From contig CM036225.1 in NCBI GenBank assembly GCA_020631735.1, positions 62,591,183-62,655,182 of the forward strand: a stretch of DNA of 64,000 nt. Direction: 5' to 3'. The stretch comes from Saccharum officinarum (lineage: Eukaryota; Streptophyta; Magnoliopsida; Poales; Poaceae). Below, piece by piece: positions 34,092 to 43,772 of this stretch. The number at the start of each line of letters is the position of its first letter. The stretch's first letter is position 1. The position numbers and the translations under genes are program-made. The notes beneath the pieces are model-generated. The model ran no database searches. It had not been told where the DNA came from and saw only the letters and a program-made list of their open reading frames with translations.

Positions 34092-35689
34092 TGAAAGGAT
34101 CAAGATGCCCAAGAGGGGAGGTGAATTGGGCTTTTCTAAAAATTAATTGCAAGAATTAAATCCTACAAGCTAAACTTCACCCCTAGTGCCTACTAGTGTT
34201 CCTTGTGATTCTACCGATAAAAGTTTTGCACCCTAAGTTCCAATCCTAGTCTAGCATGACAATTCTAGGAAAGTAATCAAGCAATGAAAGTAATGTACGA
34301 AAGTAAATGCTTGAAAGTAAGGGTTAGGAACACGGCGATGTTTTCTCGAGGTATCGGAGAGTCGCCACTCCCCACTAGTCCTCGTTGGAGCACCTGCGCA
34401 AGGGTGTAGCTCCCCCTTGATCCGCGCAAGGATCAAGTGCTCTCTACGGGTTGATTCTTCAGCACTCCGTCACGGTGAATCAACCAAAACCGCTCACAAT
34501 ATGAGTTGGGTCACCCACAAGCTCGTCGGATGATCACCAAACTCCCAATCACCACCAAACCGTCTAGGTGATGGCGATCACCAAGAGTAACAAGCTAGAA
34601 CTCTCACTTGACCACAACAAGCCTAATGAGAAGATGGATGCACACTTGCTACTCTCTAGTCACTAGTGAGGAATCTCAAACTTTGATTCTCAAATCACTA
34701 TCCTCACTAGGGCTCTTGCACTCCCTTGCACTCCAAAGGTGTTTCTCAGCTGAACAAAATGAGCAAGAGACCTCTAAAAGAGGTGGAGGGGATGTATTTA
34801 TACACCCCTCAGACAAATCCAACCGTTACCTGCCAAATTAGCAAAACATGTACTGACCGGACGCGCTGGTCGTCGTGACCGGACGCGCCGGTCGAGTGTA
34901 ACGGTCGAAAACCAAAAGTCAGCGCTGAGTGACCGGACGCGCTGGTCAGGGATAACCGGACGCGTCCGATCGTGCAAGACCCTTACTAGACTTTGACCTG
35001 ACGCCCGACCACGTCCGATTATAGATGACCAGACGCGTCAGGTCAGTTAAGAACCTAACTGGAACGTGACCGGACGCGTCCGGTCACTTCACAGTCGTGT
35101 CCGATTATACTGTTACCCTTTGGAACACGTGTCAGACTGATCACCGCATCCGGTCCTCGCAGGGACCATGTTCGGTCATCCAGTTAACGATGCAGTGACT
35201 GTTAGTACTGACCGGACGCGTCTGGTCATGACAGGAACCGCGTCCGGTCAAGGGTAAACTGCTCAAACGACTTAGAAACGCGACGCAACTTGAACCAAGT
35301 TGCTTCCAACTGAACTTTGAGCTTTACCAGAGCTACCTAGTGCTAAGTTTGACAAGTGTGCACCACACCTAAACAAAAGACTCACCTAGGTCAAGCTACT
35401 CGCTCATGCCCCCCTTTATAGTACGGTCAAAGGAAGAAACAAAGATCCTAATAACTATTCTGGATGTAACTCAACACCTTGACATACGGAACTAACCGTC
35501 CTTAATCTTGTCGTTGATCCTTTGAAAAACGAAATGATTTCCTTTAAGGGACATGAATACCATAGTGCCCAAAGCAGTTATCAACTCCATGACCTAACTT
35601 ATCAACGTTTCTGCAAAACACATGTTAGTCATGGTAATAATGCGTTGTCATCAATTGCCGAAACCAACACCGAGGCCTAGATGCTTTCA
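34092..35689 (-). repeat. Element A 5' LTR
   Basis: 1598 bp, TGAAAGGATC to GATGCTTTCA on the + strand, followed by GTCCC. Transcription would run on the - strand. It has GTATAAATA at 34795-34803, the CpG palindrome array beginning at 34855 (52 bp away) and running to about 35250, and CTATAAAG at 35414-35421. It retains more intact CpG palindromes than the 3' LTR. Confidence 0.93.
34855..35250. promoter_or_regulatory. CpG palindrome array upstream of TATA in 5' LTR of A
   Basis: This array of GACCGGACGCG / CGCGTCCGGTC units includes perfect 18-bp palindromes. It lies just upstream of the TATAAATA box for - strand transcription. It could be a binding-site array or a methylation target; neither is shown. 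Confidence 0.55.
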
Positions 35690-36769
35690 GTCCCCAATGA
35701 CCACATCTACATAATCTGGGATAAGTCTTGGGTTCAGCACTGCTACCTTCATTCTTGTCCTTCCAATGTTCTTTGTAAAAACAATGTCCATAGCTCGAGG
35801 GACACCCAGTATAGTTCCAACTGCCTAGATAATGGGAAATTCCTTGAACTCACTAGGTAGTCCTCTAAACTGTACCCACACTTTTTCAATTTCATATTTA
35901 TGCACCTCATTTTTAGTTCCCTTTTCAAACTGAAGTTTTCCTTCTACTGTCTTAGTGTTCATAGGACCCCACTGAACTACTGTGTCTAAAAGATCAGCTG
36001 ATGGAAAGTTTATAATAAATGCACCAGTCCTAGTTGTCCTAATGTCCCACTTATGATTCTTGTCTGGTCGGAATTTTTCTAGTTCCACTGTCAATTGATT
36101 GACAATAATAGAACCTTCCAAAACACGCACCACAACTCTTGTTTCTTGGGCACTTACTTTAGGATTCTCAGTAACTGGAATGAAATAAAACCCAAGCCCT
36201 TCCATAGCATAACCACAAGGAACAACAATTGTAGTTGTTTTTTCATATTTGGGCAAAGTTTTGTTTTATGGTCACCATAACAAATCTCACAACAAAGAAC
36301 TATAGAGCATTCATGAATGGTATGACCCTTTGAACGAAAGCGCCAACAATAAGGTTTGCCTCTATTTTTCTGTGCCCCTTTAGCAGATGACTCTAGGATC
36401 TCTAGATTAATACCTTGTTTTTCAGCAGCTGGCGGGTCGATCACCTTTGGTGCTTCTGGAGCTTTTGTGTCTGCATGATCAACCACCATCGCTGTAGCCT
36501 GGTCTGCTGATGTGTTGCTTCCTCTTTGTGGTGCTCCTCCTCCCTAAGGTGCACCCACCTCCACCAAGGGGAGAGGTTGGTGCGCGCCGGGGGGGTATTG
36601 CAGGACCACCAGGTCCTCCCTGGCCGGTGGCAAGAGCTTGCTGTTGCTGCGCCGGCTGAGGGCCACCTCCCTGGCCGGTGGCAAGAACTCCCGGTACAGG
36701 TGCCCCACCGCTCCCAGGTGCCATGTTGGCCTGCTGCGCCATCTCACCTTGATGGGGGAGACCTTGCAT
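35690..36769 (-). pseudogene. LINE-1 ORF1, N-terminal part (CCHC and DUF4283-like)
   Basis: The ORF starts near 36769 with a Gly/Pro/Gln-rich segment. A zinc-knuckle cluster follows (PYCWRFRSKGHTIHECSIV, with CCEICYGDHKTKLCP), then a DUF4283-like RNA-binding region (TRVVVRVLEGSIIVNQLTVE, GAFIINFPSADLLD, KVWVQFRGLPSEF). ORF1 of plant L1s coats the element RNA. It is broken into three frames, and element A interrupts it at 35690. The first zinc finger has lost its second Cys (CWRF). Confidence 0.72.
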
Positions 36770-36790
36770 AACCGGCTGATGGACGCCCCC

Positions 36791-36881
36791 ATGGTGAGGA
36801 TGTAGTACGATGTATCATTGGATAAACTCCTATGCTACAATAACCATAGTTGCTAAAGCAATCTCTTGGTTCTTTTCGCAG
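36791..36881 (+). other. Intron end upstream of AHSA1-like exon
   Basis: About 90 bp of host intron lie between the 5' end of LINE-1 and the exon. They end in a pyrimidine-rich TTGGTTCTTTTCGCAG acceptor. Confidence 0.55.
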
Positions 36882-36951
36882 GCGTTCTTAGTCACAATCT
36901 GCAATAAGAAGAGAGTAGGCTATACTTATGAACTGAGCTTAAAATTTAAAG
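36882..36951 (+). CDS. AHSA1-like gene, exon encoding the NKKRVGYTYEL strand
   Basis: The exon begins after CGCAG with AFLVTICNKKRVGYTYELSL and ends one base into a Gly codon, followed by donor GTAGTT. It joins in phase to the exon at 37044. This is the most diagnostic segment of the Aha1 N-domain. Confidence 0.78.
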
Positions 36952-37043
36952 GTAGTTTTATTTTGTTAAATTTCCAAGGTCAACGCCATTCATCAAGATT
37001 ACCTTTCCTGTACTGAAATACTACTTGTGGTGGTGTTCCTCAG

Positions 37044-37101
37044 GTGAATGGTTAATTAAGGAAGAAAACAAGAAGGTCAAAGGTCATCTAGAGATTCCTG
37101 A
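37044..37101 (+). CDS. AHSA1-like gene, exon 5' part (interrupted by L1)
   Basis: After acceptor CCTCAG the exon encodes (G)EWLIKEENKKVKGHLEIP and is cut by LINE-2 after the 16-bp duplicated site. The other half is at 39333-39363. With the insertion and one duplication removed the frame is open and in phase across the junction. Confidence 0.78.
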
Positions 37102-37139
37102 AAATGGTGACCCCCTATCCCCTTTTTTGTTAGGTCAAA

Positions 37140-37973
37140 AAAGTATATGATAAAATTAGTTGGGGATTCCTTTTTGAATGTCTTCAACAATGGGGTTTTG
37201 GAGATAAATGGTATGATTGGATTAAACTGGTTATGAGCTCTGGTACTGTTAGCGTCAAAATAAACAACACCATTGGTAGTTACTTTAAGTCTGGGAGGGG
37301 TGTTAGACAGGGTGACCCCCTATCCCCTTTTTTGTTCAATATTGCTGCTGATTCACTGGCCAAAATGATTTCACTTGCGCAAAAAAATAACTTGATCAAA
37401 GGCCTAGTGCCTGAATATACAGAAAATGGTGTTGCAGTTCTGCAATATGCAGATGACATAATTTTGTGCATCCAAGATGACAAAGAGCAGGCTTCTCACC
37501 TTAAGCTTCTCTTATATCTGTATGAGGAGATGTCTGGTCTCAAGATTAATTTTGCTAAGAGTGAAGTAATAATGGTAAGCCAAGATGATTCTAAAAGCAT
37601 AGATTACTCTAACATGTTCAACTGTGCTATTGGAAATTGGCCTATTAAGTACCTAGGAGTGCCTGTGGCTGGGTCCAGATTGCATGTTGCTGATTGATTA
37701 CCCATAAGTGATTTTTTTAAAAGACTTGATGGGTGGAAAGGTAGCTCCTTAAGTCTGGGTGGAAGATTGGTGTTAATCAACTCTTGTTTGAGTAATCTGT
37801 CTGTGTATACTATGTCCATGTTCTGGCTGCCTACGTCAGTCCTGGACAAGATGGATACTGCCAGAAAAAGATTTTTTTGGCAAGGGGGAAGCATGAAAAA
37901 GAAATATCACTTAGTAAGATGGACCAGGATTACTAAACCTAAAAACAAAGGGGGCTTGGTATTAAAGATTTAA
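37140..37973 (+). pseudogene. LINE-2 reverse transcriptase fragment
   Basis: It contains GRGVRQGDPLSPFLFNIAAD, VLQYADDIILC (catalytic YADD), GLKINFAKSEV, IKYLGVPVAG and, after a stop at 37697, LGGRLVLINSCLSNLSVY. Motif order is standard for plant L1 RT. The 5' half of RT and the endonuclease are missing. Confidence 0.85.
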
Positions 37974-38076
37974 GAAAAATGAACATCGGTTTATTATGTA
38001 AATGGTGGTGGAAGGCTGAAAATGGTGAGGGCATATGGCAGGATATTATGAGAAAAGAAGTATTTGAAAAAAAGGG

Positions 38077-39039
38077 ATGATTGGCCTTCTGTCCAAAAAT
38101 CCCAAGAATTCCCCTGTGTGGAATGATCTGTTAAAAGTTAGAAATGTTTACTTGAAAGGGAGATCTATGGTAGTGGGAAATAGAAAAAATACTAGTTTTT
38201 GTCATGATAGATGGTGTGGACTTGTCTCCTTGGCAGACAAGTTTTCTGGTCTCTATAAAATTAGTAATGAACAAGATTGTTCTGTTGAGTATATGAAACT
38301 GAAAAACTGGAGGCTTTTTTTTAGGAGATGGTTGCATGAAGACCTGCAGTGCCAGTTTAGGAGACTTCGTGACATTATTTTTCGGTATGGCATTAACTTT
38401 GTTAAAGACCATCCTAAGTGGAATTGGAAAAAATCTGGCTTATTTTCTGTCAAATCAAACTTACAAATTCCTTTGTAGGTATGACTATGGTCATAACTCA
38501 AAGAGAATCTGGAAGGCTAAGATTTCGTTAAAAATAAAGATTTTTTATGGCTTGTTGAGCAAAATGCTATTCTTACTAAAGATAACTTGAGCAAACCAAA
38601 ATGGAAGGGTAATAGTTCTTGTGCTTTTTGTACTGAAAATGAGACTGGTAATCACTTGTTTTTCGAATGCCCCATGGCCAAATATGTATGGAGCCTACCG
38701 GCTTATGCTCTGGGCTCTGATTGTAGACCAAGTAACATGAATCAGTTTTGGCTCTGGATTCACAAAATTCTGCCTCAAGCCCCCACGGTCCATGTTGTTG
38801 GGTTGGCGGCTGTTATTTGGGCCATTTGGCGCACACGAAATGCGGTGTGCTTTGATAAGAAAAGGGTTAAATCTCCTACACAGATTGTCTATTTAATTTG
38901 CTCCTTCCTGACGTATTGGACAGGTTTGCTAGAGGAGGATCTGAAGGATCAAGTCATCCAGGGAGCAGAGATGGTGAAAGCGTCGGCGCTCTTCTTTCAC
39001 AAACAAGACCTGCAGGCGCACCCGCTGGAGGAACGTTAG
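38077..39039 (+). pseudogene. LINE-2 ORF2 C-terminal region (zf-RVT)
   Basis: The segment encodes WNDLLKVRNVYLKGRSMVVG, then in shifted frames a zinc-ribbon-like region (SSCAFCTENETGNHLFFECP) and LAAVIWAIWRTRNAVCFDKK, ending after HPLEER at 39039. The counterpart in LINE-1 is at 3334-4083. The remaining 39040-39316 is the 3'UTR ending in the A-tail. Confidence 0.8.
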
Positions 39040-39332
39040 ATTGTGCCATTCGCGGGCTAAAGAGCAAGTATTATGTGATGATCAATAGCCTCCTTTGGTT
39101 TTGTGTTGTCTGGGAGTTGTTGGATGTACTCTTTTGTTCTGTGATGGCGTTACCTGGTACTGTGGTTAGTGGCTATGCATTCAACATATGGTCCCTGTGT
39201 GATCGTATGTTTGAATGATCTATATGTCGTTTACGTTTCTGGTGTGTCTCTAATCGATAACTCTTGTAATTTCGTTGCCTTGGTAATGAAATTCGGTTTT
39301 ACCGGTATGGAAAAAAATCTAGAGATTCCTGA

Positions 39333-39363
39333 TTTTTCAATTGGCGAGGTTGAAGACTTGGAG
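39333..39363 (+). CDS. AHSA1-like gene, exon 3' part after the L1
   Basis: It continues the interrupted exon with FSIGEVEDLE, followed by donor GTGAAACC at 39364. The combined exon is 89 bp without the insertion. Confidence 0.75.
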
Positions 39364-39454
39364 GTGAAACCACCATCTTGCATGAAACTTGCGGATTATA
39401 ACAGATGGTTCTTGTGGTATTGTCTTGCTTGTTTTTGTTTTGTTCTAGTTCCAG

Positions 39455-39574
39455 GTAAACATAACGTTAAGCGATGACAAGGATCTCTCCTCGGACGACA
39501 AAGCTCATATCTGCAAGGATATGAAGTCCTTCCTTTCGCCTATCCAGGAGCTGAAAGATAGGTATAGCACGTAG
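39455..39574 (+). CDS. AHSA1-like gene, last exon
   Basis: After acceptor GTTCCAG the exon encodes VNITLSDDKDLSSDDKAHIC and a CKDMKSFLSPIQELKDRYST C-terminus, then TAG at 39572. It lies in phase with the previous exon. The C-terminal helix seems a few residues shorter than in relatives I recall. Downstream sequence to about 39700 looks like 3'UTR. Confidence 0.78.
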   Translation, partial: VNITLSDDKDLSSDDKAHICKDMKSFLSPIQELKDRYST

Positions 39575-40810
39575 CAGAGGTCGTCAGAGGACCAGAGTGA
39601 TGTTATGTCACATGCCATTGTAGAAGGTCTTCATGTTATTGCTTAGCTGCATTCGACATAGTACCTATACCAAGATCAGCAACGAGTGTTTTTTTGGCGT
39701 TGCGGGATGTGAACTGAACATCATGGACTGATGGACCCGTGTGAACAGACTCTGTAATTCTACGCGTGGTTTTGTTTGTGCACAGAAGTGTATGTGTGGA
39801 AATGCTATATTCGCAGTTAATTAATTGAGCAGAGTCCATGGGCCCAGTAAGGCTTTTGGGCCTGGCCCATTATACTGCCACAGAAGTCCTACTAGCTCAT
39901 GATCAGGAGTGAACTGGGTCATGATAGATCCATGTCCAGTCACTAATCGACAGAGAAGGTGGCCTTTCATTACCATGATGATTAGTAGATGCACATACTG
40001 ACAGAAAGGAGGTTTATATATAGATAAAACAAAATAAATAACAGTAGAAAGATGCTTTGGGCCAGGGTGTATGTTCTTTCTTAATACTTATATAGCAGAG
40101 ACGGAAATAAAACAATAGATTTTAGCTGCTTCCAATGTATTGCGTACGTAATCTCCTGGTACTATACTTTGGTATACCTTCAGGAACTTTGTCCTTATCT
40201 AATAATGGCATGCTGCTTTTCATGTTTTCAATACTCGAGATGCTAATTGCTTTGATTTGAATAACTCTCTTCCTCTGAAGGTTACTTTGCTGCATCTCAT
40301 TGCAATACTGTCAACATGGGCAAGGGTACTGAATGCAACCCAAATGTATTTTTTTCCTTTGCAGTTCTGATCATAACAGAGGTAGTTTAGTGAAAACTTA
40401 GAGGCAGGGTTACCTCATATCATAATTGAATATGCCTTAGTTAACTATTGCCGTATCTGAAAAAAGGTTGTTGGCGTAACTGGCAATAGTTTGCCTATAT
40501 TGTGTTTGTTTTTCACATTTATTTTCCCTATACGTTCTCTCTGCAAAAGAAGAACTGATATATTTGCAAAAAAAAAGTTGTTGGTGTAACCTCTCATACG
40601 CTGCTGGCCAGGCGATGAAAGGTTTAATCCACACCTCTGTAATCCCCTCCTTATTTACAAAATAAATAAACTATTTAGTGTAGTATCATAGTATGGAAAC
40701 CAACGATGCCTTTATCTAGGAAATACCAGACAATGAAAAAACACATTTCACAAACATATGATTCAAGTGGACCTGATTCCACTACTTTTGTTGTCATTGT
40801 TATTTTGCAG
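39575..40810 (+). other. 3'UTR and intergenic/intronic DNA
   Basis: No gene or recognisable repeat is seen. The segment is AT-rich and may be the 3'UTR of the AHSA1-like gene followed by intron or promoter sequence of the next gene. Confidence 0.35.
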
Positions 40811-42048
40811 CTTTTAGTGAGCAAGTGATAATTGAGAAGGATGATCTTGCCAAAGGGCTTCCGGAGCTTATCACCCTATACGGAGTGAGTTCACATCTTC
40901 TTTGACTACATTTTAATTCATGTTTATTGAATTCTTGTATACAACTTTCAGTCCTTATACTAAGATAGGATAAAAAATGAGGTGTCTAATTTATATTATT
41001 TTTCAAACAAGCAACACAGGTTCCCAACTCAAGGCTACTGAAATATGCAACTTATCACCTACTTGCACTTGCATCTGATAGCTCCTTAAATATTTGGACT
41101 CTAGGTTCCATTGTGTAGATGAAGCATCTTTTGTTTAGGATGCCACAAATTAGCATCTCACTAAAATAGCTTGCTCAAACAGAAATCTGAACCCCCTAGA
41201 AGTGTTATGATGCATTATTACAAGTGCTTACTGCCATAGGCCCACATTATCCCAATTATTTTCCGTTTATAACAGTTTTTCCTGGTTGATTAATAGTTTC
41301 AGTGATGGACATTACAGTGCATGGAATTGTTTGACAGTCAAAGAAACTCTTCGGCAGAACATTATTTTCTCACAGCAACTTTTCAATGGAGGACTTGCCA
41401 TGGAAGATGGACCTGTTCAGCTATCTACGCTACCTAAGTTCACCTAATGCCTTTGGTATATATATTATTAATATGACTCATGCACATAGCTTTTTTTGGG
41501 TTCCATGCAAAAGTAACAGTGATACAACTTTTTCTTCTTTTCTTTACTACATCTTCTACGATCATGCAGGACAATGATAGTTATTTACAGAAATTTTTAA
41601 TACGACATGATCTACCAGTTTCCCGCCATGTTTATGCTCCTAATGCTAAATAAACAGGCGCCTACATGTAGGTTTTATTTTGTTTTGCACATTATTTTGG
41701 TATTAGAGAAACTATACTCTGTTAAATTAATTTAGTGAACATACACGTACATAGTCTTCTATTTGTACAAATTAAATTTTGGATGCCTTGTGCTCTTCTT
41801 GGTTCCCTAGACTTAATAAATTAAGATTGTTACTCCTTTCCATTGATCGGGTTTGACGATTTTAGATTTGGCTACTGCGATGTTTGCCCTTCTGCTATTG
41901 GACACCAGGAATAAAAATATTTTTTCCCTCTTAAATGCATCTGAACAATGTGACCTCTTTGTTTTTGTTTTGATTTTGCATTGCAGGGGTTAACACAGGA
42001 GGCACTTTCGTCCTTCGTTCAGATCCGAGCATTACAACGTTTCCATGA
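40811..42048 (+). CDS. C-terminal three exons of an unrecognised host gene
   Basis: Exons 40811-40884, 41338-41455 and 41987-42048 join with consistent phases and GT-AG introns (acceptors TTTTGCAG, TTTGACAG and CATTGCAG; donors GTGAGT and GTATAT). They read EKDDLAKGLPELITLYG, then SKKLFGRTLFSHSNFSMEDL and WKMDLFSYLRYLSSPNAFG, then VNTGGTFVLRSDPSI and a TGA. I do not recognise the family. Three matching splice junctions and natural amino acid composition argue for a true gene end. Earlier exons were not found between 39575 and 40810. Confidence 0.5.
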
Positions 42049-43528
42049 TATAGGAGCCTCCTCCGAGCATTATTACCTAAATAGCTGCATATATAACGTT
42101 TCCATGACATAAGAACATGCTCCAAGCATTATTTGCTAAATGAGTGCCATCCTCAAAGGTTAAGCCTACATAGCCAATCTTGGCTGCTCACCGGAGCGAG
42201 CAGCGCTCCTACCTGTTTAGGTCCGCAATAGATGAATGTTGGCCACAGTAGGTGAGCAGCCGGAAGCAATCCAATAGTGTGCACATACAGTTGTGTAGTC
42301 CTTCATAGCGGTCGTATTGCAGTCAGTGTGTTTTCATTTCAATGCTTTCTCTGGCTCCTTTCTCTTAGCAAGATTTGTTGGTTCATAGGTATATTTGCAA
42401 TTCAGTTTCTACTAACAGTCATGTATTTGTGACATTGTGTAGCCAAATATTAGACAACTCTTCACCCACTTCAGCAACTCATACATCCAATTTGGCCCCT
42501 TCAATGTTCTGTTACATTTTTTTAGGTTGGTGCTCACTTAGTTCTCGAAACAAAAAAAGTGGTGAGTTCTATTTGTAAATGCCATCTCTCATGATTTATG
42601 GATTTAGGGTATCCTTTTCTTGCTGATAGAATAGGACACATAGACGCTAAAATAGCAGATGATGCTTAATGATTTAGGTAGACCCTTTCAGAGTTCCATG
42701 TCATTAGCAAAAAAAAAATTGTATTACCTTTCCTATGCATGTGGTTGCCACACACTGTTGCTCTACTTACAGTTCAAATGACTACTATCTGTTTATGACA
42801 GATGCTTCCTCCAATATGATAACAGCCCAATTTTGTGGACCATAAACCGGCCTACGAGCCCTTTCTTGGTAAGCTGCGCCTGACATTCATGATCTTCTGT
42901 TGATTTGATCATAGTGCTTATTTATTACCGCTTGATTACTTCACTATGAGTGCAAATAAATTTTCTACCATAATGGATGCATTACTGCAGCAGACATAGG
43001 TTCAGCTTAGGTATTTTTAATCTTTGTGAAATTTGCTGTTGTTGCATTTTTTTCATGTCATTCATACGACCCATTCAATTCTGGTCCTCTCGTGTTCAAC
43101 TCTAACGTTCTGCTATTGTTTCCTTGTTTTTTGGTTGCCCTCCACATCTTAGTTACTTACTGCCTGTTTTGTTGCTGCAGGGAATAACGGTTGTTGCCTA
43201 CCTTTAGTCGTTCCTATTACTGAACGCTGCTTTGCCGGTCATCTGTTATTACTGCAGTGTTGTTGTTATGCCGCCTTCATCTTTAGGTACCATTTCGTGG
43301 TCATATATGCTCCTTATATTTATGCCTTCTCCAATTCTGTCCGCTCCTATTGTTTCTGCACAATTACTTTTACAATTGTTCATTATAGATCTAGCGGTCT
43401 ATACTGACAGTCCACCGCATCCCTTTTTTATAACGTTTTGCAGCTGGATATGGATATTGTGATAGTTCAGGTAACACATTGTTGACGAAAAAACATCAGA
43501 TTCCTTCTTACTATCGACGTACATCTAA
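42049..43528. other. Host non-coding DNA downstream of the unrecognised gene
   Basis: The first part (42010-42130) holds an imperfect duplication with AACGTTTCCATGA and CGAGCATTAT / CAAGCATTAT phrases. The rest has UTR-like and intron-like stretches with acceptor-like TGCAG sites but no coding exon I can support. Confidence 0.35.
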
Positions 43529-43772
43529 GGGTGTGTTCACTTCGCGAAAAGTAGGTGAAAAGTTACTGTAACATCTTTCGTTGTTATTTGGCAAAATTTG
43601 TCCAATCATGGACTAACTAGGCTCAAAAGATTCGTCCCGACATTTACAGACAAACTATGTAATTAGTTATCTTTTTTACCTACATTTAATGCTTCATGCA
43701 TGCGTCGAAAGATTTGATGTGATGGGTGGAAGAGGAAATATTTTGGATTTGGATGGGAAAGTGAACGAGGCC
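43529..43772. mobile_element. Tourist-like MITE with TAA target duplication
   Basis: This 244-bp element is flanked by TAA at 43526-43528 and 43773-43775. The inverted ends are GGGTGTGTTC and the reverse complement of GAACGAGGCC. Interior phrases (GACTAACTAGGCTCAAAAGATTCGTC, AATTAGTTATC, GATGTGATGGG) match the other two MITEs. Confidence 0.85.

Larger units (their letters stand above)
22375..35689 (-). mobile_element. Element A: Ty1/copia SIRE/Maximus-like retrotransposon
   Basis: This 13.3-kb element on the - strand has LTRs of 1599 and 1598 bp with TGAAAG...CTTTCA ends, and a perfect 5-bp duplication GTCCC (22370-22374 and 35690-35694). In - strand order: 5' LTR, PBS, long gag with two zinc knuckles and coiled coil, protease, integrase, RT, RNase H, a long spacer, a decayed env-like third ORF, polypurine tract, 3' LTR. 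The order PR-IN-RT-RH marks copia, and the extra 3' ORF and long gag mark the SIRE/Maximus lineage. LTRs differ by about 2-3% by eye. It is inserted in ORF1 of LINE-1. Confidence 0.92.
3302..36790 (-). mobile_element. LINE-1: L1-type non-LTR retrotransposon, split by two LTR elements
   Basis: In - strand order the parts are ORF1 (36769-35690, then 22374-21472), an ORF2 endonuclease (about 21430-20280), the reverse transcriptase N-half (20109-19400) and, after element C, the YADD-containing half and C-terminal region (5071-3334). The 3' end shows a short A-tail (T-run at about 3302-3310 on the + strand). Removing element A (duplication GTCCC) and element C (duplication ACCAT) restores contiguity of L1 sequence. 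The 5' boundary near 36790 is approximate, and I could not find a convincing target duplication for LINE-1 itself. Confidence 0.8.
2198..36881 (+). other. 34.7-kb transposon-filled intron of the AHSA1-like gene
   Basis: The intron runs from donor GTGAGT at 2198 to acceptor TTTTCGCAG ending at 36881 and joins exons in phase 0. It contains a Tourist MITE, an antisense L1, and gypsy and copia elements nested in that L1. Between 2198 and 2699 and from 3045 to 3301 I see only AT-rich intron-like DNA. Confidence 0.65.
37102..39316 (+). mobile_element. LINE-2: 5'-truncated L1 inserted in a host exon
   Basis: The insertion is 2.2 kb and flanked by the 16-bp duplication ATCTAGAGATTCCTGA (37086-37101 and 39317-39332), with a short A-tail just before the right copy. 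It begins inside RT (YDKISWGFLFECLQQWGFG), so the 5' end was lost, as is usual for L1. The first 30 bases contain a 26-base segment (37106-37131) copied from its own 37311-37336. Frames are shifted at several places. Confidence 0.9.
2085..39574 (+). pseudogene. AHSA1-like gene (Hsp90 ATPase activator), disrupted
   Basis: This is the span of the visible part of a host gene. Exons at 2085-2197, 36882-36951, 37044-37101 plus 39333-39363, and 39455-39574 join in phase and read as the Aha1 N-domain family, co-chaperones that bind Hsp90 and stimulate its ATPase. Family hallmarks are a GKAS..EV..C motif, an NKKRVGYTYELSLKFKG strand, then KVKGHLEIPDF and a C-terminal DDKAHICKDMKSFLSPI helix. Every intron has GT-AG ends. 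One intron is 34.7 kb because of nested transposons, and a 2.2-kb L1 sits in the third visible exon. First exons are not in view. Unless the L1 is spliced out, no normal protein can be made. The family assignment rests on remembered motifs. Confidence 0.75.

Noticed and set aside
3285..36850. Target-site duplication of LINE-1
   Set aside because: I compared sequence left of the T-run (about 3285-3301) with sequence right of 36790 and found only weak partial matches, so no duplication is claimed.
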